This document shows, piece after piece, positions 17,508 through 25,375 of a stretch of DNA of 54,169 nucleotides. This DNA comes from Bacteroidota bacterium (GTDB taxonomy: Bacteria; Bacteroidota; Bacteroidia; Bacteroidales; UBA1715). The first letter of the stretch is position 1. The number at the start of each line of letters is the position of its first letter. The position numbers and the translations under genes are program-made. The stretch lies in the NCBI GenBank assembly GCA_009786075.1, contig WQTX01000007.1:1-54169 (forward strand), written 5' to 3'. The notes beneath the pieces are model-generated. The model had not been told where the DNA came from and searched no databases. It saw only the letters and a list, made by a program, of their open reading frames with translations.

Positions 17508-20500
17508 ATGGAAAATAACGAAAACAGTCAACAACAGAAAAATAAAATAACATCTGTTGAGGGAATAGAATTAGACTTAACAAACAAGGAGTTTAATTTT
17601 GCGTCCGAATTTATTATGCGCACAAATAAACTCGTTTATTTAACAGGCAGGGCAGGTACGGGAAAAACCACATTTTTGAAATATTTGCGTGAAACTACAA
17701 ATAAAAAAATGGTCGTTCTTGCGCCAACGGGCGTGGCTGCAATTAATGCACGAGGGCAAACCATTCATTCGTTTTTTCAAATCCGCCCAAGCGTGTATGT
17801 GCCGAATGATAAAAGATTAAGGAAACACGCCGATTTTGACGATGAAGACCGAAGCACGATTTACGATAATTTTCAATACAACAGCAATAAATTGTCAATC
17901 ATAAGAAAATTAGAACTTCTTGTGATTGACGAAATTTCAATGGTGCGTTGCGATTTGCTCGATGTGATTGATAGATTGTTGCGAGTTTTTCGCAAAAGAG
18001 AACACGAGCCTTTTGGCGGCGTGCAGGTGCTTTTGATTGGCGATACGTTTCAGTTACCCCCCGTTGCACAAGATGAAGAATGGAGTATTTTGAGCCGTTT
18101 TTACAAAAATTCTTTCTTTTTCAGTGCCAAAGTAATCAAAGAAAATACACCGATTTATATTGAACTCAAAAAAATATATCGCCAAAAAGAACAGGATTTT
18201 ATCGACTTATTGAATAGAGTGCGTGTTAGTCAACTTTCACAGGGCGATATAAGTAAACTAAATGCAAAGTGCAACCCCGATTTTGAACCTAAGGAAAACG
18301 AAAATTATATAATACTTGCCACCCACAACGAAATAGTGAGGCGTACAAATCGAGGAAAATTACAGGAATTACCCACCGAATTGAAAGAATTTGAAGCGAC
18401 CATAAAAGACAATTTTCCCGAAAAAGATTTACCTACCGACAAAATTTTACAATTGAAAGAAAATGCACAAATTATGTTTGTGAAAAACGATAAGGCAAAA
18501 AGGTTTTTTAACGGAAAAATTGCGAAAATCATAAAGATAGACGATGACGGGATTTTGGCAGAATTGTCGGAAAACGAACAAATTCTCATAGAACGCGAAA
18601 CGTGGGAAAATATTCGCTATGTGTGGAATAACACACTGCAAAAAGTGGAAGAAGAAGTTATTGGCACATTTACGCAATACCCTATAAAATTGGCGTGGGC
18701 AATAACCGTACACAAAAGCCAAGGGCTTACGTTTGAGAAAGTTATTGCCGATTTAGGCGCGGCTTTTACTCCCGGACAGGTGTATGTTGCGCTAAGCCGT
18801 TGCACCACATTCAACGGATTGGTTTTACGAACAAATTTACACCAAAACGCCATAAAAACCGCCCCCGAAGTATTGGAATTTGCCAAAAATGAAACACCCG
18901 ATACACTGATTATTAGCGAATTAAATTCCGGCAAAGCCGATTTTTATTATAAACAAGCGAGAGAAAATTTAAAATCTTCGGATTTTGAACTTGCTTACGA
19001 TAATTTGCTCAATGCTTTTAAATATAGAAACGATTTTGAAACAGATACTTTTAAGCGATATTTTGTTGATTTTGGTACTCGTGTTTCGTCTTGGAAAAAG
19101 AGGTGTAGTGTTTTGAAAGAAGAACTTGAAAATCAGAAAGAAGAAACACAGCAGATTATTGAAGAGGAAAATGAAAGTATACCTACTTGGAAAATATATG
19201 GTAACACTCTCGTTATTAGTGGAAAAGGAACATTACCTAATTACAGGAGCGATTGTCATAGGTATGATGACACTCCGTGGAAAGGTTGGAGAAATGAAAT
19301 AACTTCTATTATAATAGAAAATGGAGTTCAGGGTTTTCAAGATAATTACTTTTCAAACTGTAACAATTTAATGTATATCAGCATTCCTGCAAGTGTCATA
19401 AAAATTGTTTCTGTTTCCTACCCCAGACATATTTTGATGGAAAATTGCAAAAATTTAAAATCAATTTCTGTAGATAGTAATAATCCTAATTACAGCTCAG
19501 AAGATGGTATTTTGTTTGACAAGAAAAAAACTGAGTTGATAAAATATCCGGAAGGGAAAAAAGATGCGAATTATATCGTTCCCAATAGTGTTACACTCAT
19601 AGGTAATGGAGCTTTTTCTAATTGTGTCAATTTAAGTTCTATAACACTTCCTGAAGGAGTACGAATTGACAATAATATTTTTTCGGGTTGTATCAATTTA
19701 AAATCTTTATTTATTCCTGCAAGCATTGAACTAGTCGGAAATATGGGTTGGACAGGATTATTTCACAATTGTAAGAACCTAATTTCAATCAATGTAGATA
19801 GTAATAATCCTCACTATCGTTCTGAAAACGGTGTTTTATTTGAAATATGCGATTTTGAAGAAATGAGAAAGACATTGATAATATACCCCGAAGGAAAAAC
19901 AGATACAATTTATATCATCCCTAACGATGTAACAGATATTGGAGAATACGCCTTTTTCGATAGTATAAGATTAATGAACATTATTGTTCCCCAAAGTGTA
20001 AAAAATATTCAGCAAGATGCTTTTTTTAGTTACAATGGCTTAAATTTAACAACCATTTATGTAGAGAACAATAATCTTTATTACTGTTCTGAAAATGGTG
20101 TTTTATTTAATAAAGAAAAAACGAAATTATTAAAATATCCGGAAGGTAAAACTGATGTCGATTATATTATCCCTGAAAGTGTTACAGATATTGAAGATGA
20201 TGCTTTCAGAAATTGTCGTAATTTAACTTCCATAACCATTGGAAGTAATGTTATGAGTATTAAATCGCCATTTGAAGGCTGTGACGGATTAAAACAGATT
20301 TGTGTAAAAACAAATATTCCGCCTAAAATAGATTGTTATTTTGATAAAGTTGATACAAAAAATTGTATTTTATATGTGCCTTTTGACTGTAAAGATAAAT
20401 ATGCCAATACTGATGGATGGAGGTATTTTAAAAATATTGAAGAAGAGAAAAATTGCGATATTTCAACTGATTATGTTGAAATAAACGGTGTAAAATGGGC

Positions 20501-20981
20501 AACGCGCAATGTTGACGAACCGGGTACATTTGCCCCTACTCCCGAAAGCGCAGGAACGTACTATAGAAAAAACGATAGAACTGTACGAGATGCAACAGGT
20601 AGTGTAATTGGTTGGGATAGGTTAACCGCCAACGACCCAAGTCCCAACGGTTGGCGAATGCCTACTGGAGAGGAGCAAGAAACATTATTTGATAAAGAAA
20701 AAGTAATCAACGAATGGGTAACTCAAAATGATGTAAGCGGACGTAAATTTACAGACAAAGCTACCGGTGTGTCTCTGTTTCTTCCTGCAGCAGGTAGTTG
20801 CAGCTTTTGCTTTGCTCGCCCGTGGAACGTAGGTATAACCGGCTACTATTGTAACAATTCTCTGTACACGTACAATGATGATGCTTATTACTTAACTTTC
20901 GACAGTGGCGAGGCTTATGTTGACCGCTACTTTCGCATCTTTAGGTCGTATTATCTATCTGTTCGTTGTGTGAAAAAGTAA
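17508..20981 (+). CDS. Pif1/RecD2-like helicase fused to BspA LRRs and FISUMP domain
   Basis: 1157 aa chimera. Residues about 30-480 are a superfamily 1B helicase: Walker A GRAGTGKTT (47-55), Walker B LVIDEISMV, a QLPPV motif after VLLIGD, and the C-terminal HKSQGLTFEKV and YVALSRCT. A helical TPR-like and coiled-coil stretch follows (about 485-555). Residues about 558-985 are BspA-type LRR_5 repeats (YIIPESVTDIEDDAF, NCRNLTSITI and similar). Residues about 990-1157 are a FISUMP domain (VEINGVKWATRNV ... LSVRCVKK). There is no signal peptide, so the LRR and FISUMP parts, usually extracellular, would be cytoplasmic. I chose ATG 17508; an in-frame TTG at 17442 overlaps the dinD stump. The next gene starts 12 bases later. 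Confidence 0.88.
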   Translation: MENNENSQQQKNKITSVEGIELDLTNKEFNFASEFIMRTNKLVYLTGRAGTGKTTFLKYLRETTNKKMVVLAPTGVAAINARGQTIHSFFQIRPSVYVPNDKRLRKHADFDDEDRSTIYDNFQYNSNKLSIIRKLELLVIDEISMVRCDLLDVIDRLLRVFRKREHEPFGGVQVLLIGDTFQLPPVAQDEEWSILSRFYKNSFFFSAKVIKENTPIYIELKKIYRQKEQDFIDLLNRVRVSQLSQGDISKLNAKCNPDFEPKENENYIILATHNEIVRRTNRGKLQELPTELKEFEATIKDNFPEKDLPTDKILQLKENAQIMFVKNDKAKRFFNGKIAKIIKIDDDGILAELSENEQILIERETWENIRYVWNNTLQKVEEEVIGTFTQYPIKLAWAITVHKSQGLTFEKVIADLGAAFTPGQVYVALSRCTTFNGLVLRTNLHQNAIKTAPEVLEFAKNETPDTLIISELNSGKADFYYKQARENLKSSDFELAYDNLLNAFKYRNDFETDTFKRYFVDFGTRVSSWKKRCSVLKEELENQKEETQQIIEEENESIPTWKIYGNTLVISGKGTLPNYRSDCHRYDDTPWKGWRNEITSIIIENGVQGFQDNYFSNCNNLMYISIPASVIKIVSVSYPRHILMENCKNLKSISVDSNNPNYSSEDGILFDKKKTELIKYPEGKKDANYIVPNSVTLIGNGAFSNCVNLSSITLPEGVRIDNNIFSGCINLKSLFIPASIELVGNMGWTGLFHNCKNLISINVDSNNPHYRSENGVLFEICDFEEMRKTLIIYPEGKTDTIYIIPNDVTDIGEYAFFDSIRLMNIIVPQSVKNIQQDAFFSYNGLNLTTIYVENNNLYYCSENGVLFNKEKTKLLKYPEGKTDVDYIIPESVTDIEDDAFRNCRNLTSITIGSNVMSIKSPFEGCDGLKQICVKTNIPPKIDCYFDKVDTKNCILYVPFDCKDKYANTDGWRYFKNIEEEKNCDISTDYVEINGVKWATRNVDEPGTFAPTPESAGTYYRKNDRTVRDATGSVIGWDRLTANDPSPNGWRMPTGEEQETLFDKEKVINEWVTQNDVSGRKFTDKATGVSLFLPAAGSCSFCFARPWNVGITGYYCNNSLYTYNDDAYYLTFDSGEAYVDRYFRIFRSYYLSVRCVKK
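20790..20981 (+). other. Candidate DGR variable region 1 (FISUMP C-terminus)
   Basis: The last 60 or so codons of the helicase fusion encode an unusual mix of Cys, Phe, Trp, Tyr, Arg and Asp between conserved blocks FLPAAG, DAYYLTFDSG and LSVRCV. Many variable positions use NNC or NNT codons (TGC, AGC, TTT, CGC, TAC, GAC), as expected if AAC/AAT template codons were mutated at adenines. The normal Y-W-S-S of the family is Y-C-N-N here, which adenine mutation alone does not explain. This weakens the call. Confidence 0.4.
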
Positions 20982-20993
20982 AATTGATTAACG

Positions 20994-22094
20994 ATGGAAT
21001 ATACAATTGAAAAGATATATAGATTAGTAGGCAAAAATGATTATGTCGCAACTGTAACATTTAGGCAAAATTGCGAATCATTTGAAAAATATGGCACTAC
21101 ACTAACAGGTGTTTTTGCGTACAATCAATGTGAAAGAGAACAATTAGATACATTGATTGAGAATGAAAATTCTTTTACTCACGGAATGGCAAAAATCGAA
21201 GGTTTGGACTTGCAATTAACTAAAGAGAAAAAGAAACAACTTCTGGAAGAAGGTATAAATACACAAGACATAGTTAGAATAGAATTTTGTCCTCAAGCTC
21301 AAAATACGTTTCACGACACTGAAAAGAGAGTTTCAAATAAACAAATAATAAAAACTCGCTCTCGCCTCAAAGGAGGCGATTTTGCTTGGATATTTGGATT
21401 TTATAAAGACCTTATTAAAAATGATGTTGGTTTATGCCCAAAGGAATATCATTTTTATTTGGCGATGAAATTTCTTTTTGAAACTGAAAGTTTGAGTGAA
21501 CGAGAAAAACAAGGCATTTTTGACAATAATGAGTTAATGAATGAAAATGTAGAATTTGAACTCTTGAAAATTAAAGAAAAATGTAAAACATTAAATAACG
21601 ATGAATTAGAGAAATTAAATGATTTTAAAATTAAGGATTGGGATTGCAGAAAACAAAAACTTGAACGGGAACTACAAAAAATAGGAAGTAGTATTGATAA
21701 ACTTGTACGCAAAAATTTACAACAAGCAATAATAATGTTAGATTCCGTTTTACTGTTTAATGAAAGACGACTAAATGTTATGGGGAAATTCCCGATTTAC
21801 ATTGATGTTGATAGTTTTCTTCATATCTATACAAGGCACGTTGAAGATTTCAAAGTAAATCAACAATTTAAAGATAAAGATTGTTTTCAATGGAATGAAG
21901 ATGATGTTTCTTGTGTTATCAAATCTGTCATACAAGAAGTAGAAGGTGAGTATCAAAAATTTAGAACAACAAATCCAAACACACAATTTAGCAAATATGG
22001 AAAGCAGAGCGTATATTACCAAGGTGATTATTATACACTTCATATTGAGCCAAATGGACGAATAAGCACAATTCATAAAAATCGAAAAAATTAA
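20994..22094 (+). CDS. Unknown protein; C-terminus may be a BECR-type nuclease
   Basis: 366 aa, no signal peptide, no membrane segment. I do not recognise a named family. The N-terminal 100 residues are beta/alpha with many Glu and Lys. A charged helical stretch spans about 185-245. The last 100 residues contain FLHIYTRHVEDFK, then FQWNEDDVSCVIKSV, KYGKQSVYYQGDYYTLHIE and a terminal I-S-T-I-H. A His-x-x-x-R-His start followed by Lys and a late Thr/Ser-x-x-His recalls barnase-EndoU-colicin-RelE (BECR) RNases, but this is weak. It is 12 bases after the helicase fusion and 6 bases before the next gene, so the three form one transcript. Confidence 0.65.
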   Translation: MEYTIEKIYRLVGKNDYVATVTFRQNCESFEKYGTTLTGVFAYNQCEREQLDTLIENENSFTHGMAKIEGLDLQLTKEKKKQLLEEGINTQDIVRIEFCPQAQNTFHDTEKRVSNKQIIKTRSRLKGGDFAWIFGFYKDLIKNDVGLCPKEYHFYLAMKFLFETESLSEREKQGIFDNNELMNENVEFELLKIKEKCKTLNNDELEKLNDFKIKDWDCRKQKLERELQKIGSSIDKLVRKNLQQAIIMLDSVLLFNERRLNVMGKFPIYIDVDSFLHIYTRHVEDFKVNQQFKDKDCFQWNEDDVSCVIKSVIQEVEGEYQKFRTTNPNTQFSKYGKQSVYYQGDYYTLHIEPNGRISTIHKNRKN

Positions 22095-22100
22095 CCAATC

Positions 22101-23204
22101 ATGCCCCAACAAAAAATCACAACCCTATTCTGTAAATATCCTAAATTTTTCAGAGATATAATTTCGGCACATTATCCTTTGACAAACAACCAATTATCAA
22201 CGTATAAAGACTTTCTTAATTGGGAGTTTATTTCTATGAATCCTAACATACAATGGTCGCATGAAATTTTGAGCAAATTTAAAAAATTAATAAATTGGCA
22301 GTGGTTATCAATAAATATTGCTGCATTTGAAGATTTATCGTTGTTAGACAAGTTTGAAGATTATATTCATTGGCAAGGAGGAGGTTATTATGGAGATACA
22401 ATTATAAACAATAGCGGTATTTTTTGGACAACAGAACTTATAGATAAATATGCTCATAAAATTGATTTTAAAAAAATAGGACGAAGTAACAATATACAGT
22501 GGTCGGAAGAATTAATTGAAAAACATAAAGACAAATGGAATTGGAAAGACTTTCTTAATTCTTATGATGGATGTGCTGAATTTCCTTGGACAATGGCTTT
22601 GTTTGAAAAATATTTAGGCATATCATATCTTCATAACCGTAGGCTACCGGATAGTCTTATAAGCGTTGAATTTGTTGAAAAATATCACAACTATTTGAAT
22701 TGGGAACAGATTTGTTCTAATCCACGCCTTCCTTGGGAAGAAGAAAATTTGTTAAAAAAATGGGAAGGACATATTGATTGGAAAGGCATTGCACGGAATC
22801 CTTATTTTTTTAAAACCGACAAAGATTTTTTTCAAAAGCATTATGATATTTGGACACAGAATAAACAAGAGTATTTTATGAGATTTTCATATAATGAAGC
22901 TTTTCCTTGGACAAAAGAATTGGTAGATACACACAAAGAATATATAAATTGGAAAGGTTTGTGTGGCAATGAAGGCATTGCGTGGGATAAAGAAATGATT
23001 GACTATTTCAAAGAATACGTAGATTGGTATAGTTTGCGTGGAAATATATCTGCTCTTTGGTCAATAGATTTGTTATTGAAATATGAACACAAAATTAATT
23101 TTTGTACATTGTGGCTATGTTTCCCTGTTTGGAAAAAAGCTTTTGCTCCGTATGTCAATGATGAACTGATAGGTATTGTAATTGAAAAGCAAAATAAGAA
23201 TTAA
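22101..23204 (+). CDS. Trp-rich solenoid-like repeat protein
   Basis: 367 aa built of about ten degenerate repeats of roughly 30 residues with the pattern [IL]-[ND]-W-x-x-[IL]-[SC]-x-N, then P-W-[ST]-x-x-L-[IL]-x-K-[YF]. Examples are LNWEFISMNPNIQWSHEIL, INWKGLCGNEGIAWDKEMI and VDWYSLRGNISALWSIDLL. Similar W-x-x-[IL]-S-x-N-P repeats occur in phages, giant viruses and scattered bacteria, with no known function. There is no signal peptide. It is the third gene after the helicase fusion. As a partner of the preceding possible nuclease it could be an inhibitor or scaffold, which is speculation. Confidence 0.75.
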   Translation: MPQQKITTLFCKYPKFFRDIISAHYPLTNNQLSTYKDFLNWEFISMNPNIQWSHEILSKFKKLINWQWLSINIAAFEDLSLLDKFEDYIHWQGGGYYGDTIINNSGIFWTTELIDKYAHKIDFKKIGRSNNIQWSEELIEKHKDKWNWKDFLNSYDGCAEFPWTMALFEKYLGISYLHNRRLPDSLISVEFVEKYHNYLNWEQICSNPRLPWEEENLLKKWEGHIDWKGIARNPYFFKTDKDFFQKHYDIWTQNKQEYFMRFSYNEAFPWTKELVDTHKEYINWKGLCGNEGIAWDKEMIDYFKEYVDWYSLRGNISALWSIDLLLKYEHKINFCTLWLCFPVWKKAFAPYVNDELIGIVIEKQNKN

Positions 23205-23214
23205 TTAACACTAT

Positions 23215-23258
23215 TGACTGACAACTCGTTTCCTTGTCAACTTGTTTACTCGTCAACT
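23215..23258. repeat. GTCAAC spacer repeat
   Basis: Degenerate units TTGACTGACAACTCG, TTTCCTTGTCAACTTG and TTTACTCGTCAACT, followed by an A-rich run up to the AlbA_2 gene start at 23275. Confidence 0.75.
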
Positions 23259-23274
23259 AAAAAACTAAAAAAAA

Positions 23275-24927
23275 ATGACAAATCACGAACCCATAAAACT
23301 GCTGAATAAACTACTTTCTCTCTCTGTCGAAAACGAAATAGTTGAATTTAAACAAGCAAGCAAACAATTCGACAAAAATGAATTGGGCAAATATTTTTCT
23401 GCGTTGGCAAACGAGGCTAATTTGGCAAATTTGAAACAGGCGTGGTTAGTTTTTGGCGTAAAAAACGATAAAAGCATTGTTGGCACTTCAATCAGCGATA
23501 AGCAATTGAACGAATACAAAAAAGAAATTGGCGACCACACCGCTCCTCGATGCAGTTTTGGAAATGTTTGCAGGATTGAAAAAGACGGCAAAAACATTAT
23601 ACTGTTTGAAATTCCGCCCGCACCGCAAGGTTACCCAATTTCGTGGAAAGGACATCGCTATGGCAGAGATGGCGAAAGTTTAGTGCCGTTGGCAGACACG
23701 GAATACGAAAAAATAAAATCGCAAATTGTTACGCCCGATTGGAGCAAACAAATTGTAGCCGATGCCTCGATTGATGATTTGTCGAAAGCAGCCATTGATT
23801 TTGCTCGCAAGCAATATAAAGAAAAAAATCAAAATTTACAAAATGAAATCGAAAATTGGTCGGACGAAAAGTTTTTAGACAAAGCTAAAATTACAATCAA
23901 AGGAAAAATTACCAATGCGGCAATTTTGCTTTTGGGCAATCCCGAATCGGAGCATTTTATTAGTCCGGCAACTTCAAAAATCACTTGGATTTTGAAAGAT
24001 AAGGACAATGTTGAAAAAGATTACGAGCATTTTGCTATGCCGCTCATTTTTGCTGTGGAGCGAGTTGCTGCTAAAATTCGCAATCTCAAATACCGGTACA
24101 TTGTGTCGGACACGTTATTTCCAACCGAAGTTGACCAATACGATGCTTATACAATTCGCGAGGCGTTGAACAACTGCATTGCCCACCAAGATTATACAAT
24201 GGGCGGTAAAATCAATGTGGTGGAAAGCGAAGACGGCTGGCTTATGTTTTCAAACTTAGGGGAATTTATTCCAAATAGCGTGGAAGAAGTGGTTATCAAC
24301 GATTCGCCCGAGGAAAAATACCGCAATAAATGGTTGGCAGACGCAATGGTTGCACTCAAAATGATTGATACCACAAGCAGCGGCATCAAAAAAATGTACA
24401 TCATTCAGCGCAATAAATTTTTCCCCTTGCCCGATTACAATTTGTCGAACAGTAAAGTTCGGTTGAAAATTTTCGGCAAAGTAATGAATATTGACTATAC
24501 GCGAAAATTAGCGGAAGTGCCCGATTTGTTGCTTTCGGAAATTATTTTATTGGATAAATTGGCAAAAGGTTTGACAATTACAGATGAAGAAGCAAGCGAA
24601 TTGCGAGAGAAAAAATTGATTGAAGGACGAAAACCGAATTATTTTATAGGTGCAAAAATTTCGCAAGCAACAGAAGAAAAAGCCGAATATTCAAAAAACA
24701 AAGCATTTGAGAAAGAAAAATATTTTGATTGGATTTTGAAATCAATCAAAGAACACGGAAATATGAGCCGAAAAGATATTGATAAATTGCTTTGGAATGT
24801 TTTGCCGGCTTGGATGAGTGAGAAACAGAAAGGAAATAGAGTAAAAAATTTGCTTAGCGAATTAAGAAAAAAAGGAGTAATTGTAAATAAGGGTGCAGAT
24901 GCAAAACCTGAATGGTATCTTGCGTAA
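23275..24927 (+). CDS. AlbA_2 (Schlafen-like) domain protein, COG2865 type
   Basis: 550 aa. The N-terminal AlbA_2 domain (about 10-145) has ENEIVEFKQASKQFDKNELG and later GHRYGRDGESLVPL. A central GHKL-like segment carries EALNNCIAHQDYTMGG and FSNLGEFIPNSVEEVV, typical of the group once annotated as RecG-related helicases, which lack helicase motifs. The C-terminus (about 470-550) is Lys-rich and looks like a winged helix (SRKDIDKLLWNVLP, then NRVKNLLSELRKKGVIVNKG). The family is thought to be nucleic-acid binding and is common in mobile and defence regions. Arrays of 11-bp repeats begin directly after its stop, and this may be its own binding site or a maintenance element. Confidence 0.85.
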   Translation: MTNHEPIKLLNKLLSLSVENEIVEFKQASKQFDKNELGKYFSALANEANLANLKQAWLVFGVKNDKSIVGTSISDKQLNEYKKEIGDHTAPRCSFGNVCRIEKDGKNIILFEIPPAPQGYPISWKGHRYGRDGESLVPLADTEYEKIKSQIVTPDWSKQIVADASIDDLSKAAIDFARKQYKEKNQNLQNEIENWSDEKFLDKAKITIKGKITNAAILLLGNPESEHFISPATSKITWILKDKDNVEKDYEHFAMPLIFAVERVAAKIRNLKYRYIVSDTLFPTEVDQYDAYTIREALNNCIAHQDYTMGGKINVVESEDGWLMFSNLGEFIPNSVEEVVINDSPEEKYRNKWLADAMVALKMIDTTSSGIKKMYIIQRNKFFPLPDYNLSNSKVRLKIFGKVMNIDYTRKLAEVPDLLLSEIILLDKLAKGLTITDEEASELREKKLIEGRKPNYFIGAKISQATEEKAEYSKNKAFEKEKYFDWILKSIKEHGNMSRKDIDKLLWNVLPAWMSEKQKGNRVKNLLSELRKKGVIVNKGADAKPEWYLA

Positions 24928-25280
24928 TTAAAGAGAGATTAAAAAGAGATTAAAGAGAGATTAAAGAGAGGATAAGCTCGTTATTGACTGAAATTCAAAA
25001 TATTACGCTCTTCTAAAATATGAAAAATAAAAATATTTAGAAGAGATTTAGAAGAGATTTAGAAGAGGATAAATTCGCTATTGCTTGAAAATCAAAATGT
25101 TGCTTTCTTCTAAAATATAAAAAATAAAAATATTTAGCAGAGATTAATTAGAGATTAATTAGAGATTAATTAGAGATTAATTAGAGATTAATTAGCTAAT
25201 CGTCGCAAAATCAACTTGTTAAGCTCTAATAAAACATGAAAAATAAAAATATTTAGCAGAGATTTATTAGAGATTTAGCT
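24928..25280. repeat. Composite field of 11-bp iterated repeats
   Basis: Four arrays of an 11-bp unit: AGATTAAAGAG (about 24928-24972), AGATTTAGAAG (25034-25073), AGATTAATTAG (five exact copies, 25141-25195) and AGATTTATTAG (25257-25280). Between them lie related spacers of 60-75 bp, each ending in AAAAATAAAAATATTTAG. Sequences before an array can pair with its units, for example CTCTTCTAAA with TTTAGAAGAG and CTCTAAT with ATTAGAG, and the pairing changes with the array. No open frame covers this stretch. Confidence 0.92.
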
Positions 25281-25327
25281 GAAAATTAAGCAAAAAACTA
25301 TGAAATTAAAAATTATCATAAAATAAT

Positions 25328-25363
25328 TCCTCGTCAACTTGTCAACTCGTTTACTTGTCAACT
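25328..25363. repeat. GTCAAC spacer repeat
   Basis: Units CCTCGTCAACTTGTCAACT, CGTTTACTTG and TCAACT run up to 12 bases before the uvrD ATG. An in-frame TTG at 25355 lies within it and is unlikely to be the start. Confidence 0.75.
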
Positions 25364-25375
25364 AAAAAACTAAAA

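Noticed and set aside
24928-25280. CRISPR array
   Set aside because: The units are 11 bp with no unique spacers inside an array, and there are no cas genes. It is an iterated-repeat field.
25355-25375. TTG start seven codons upstream of the uvrD ATG
   Set aside because: It falls in the GTCAAC spacer repeat and adds non-family residues.
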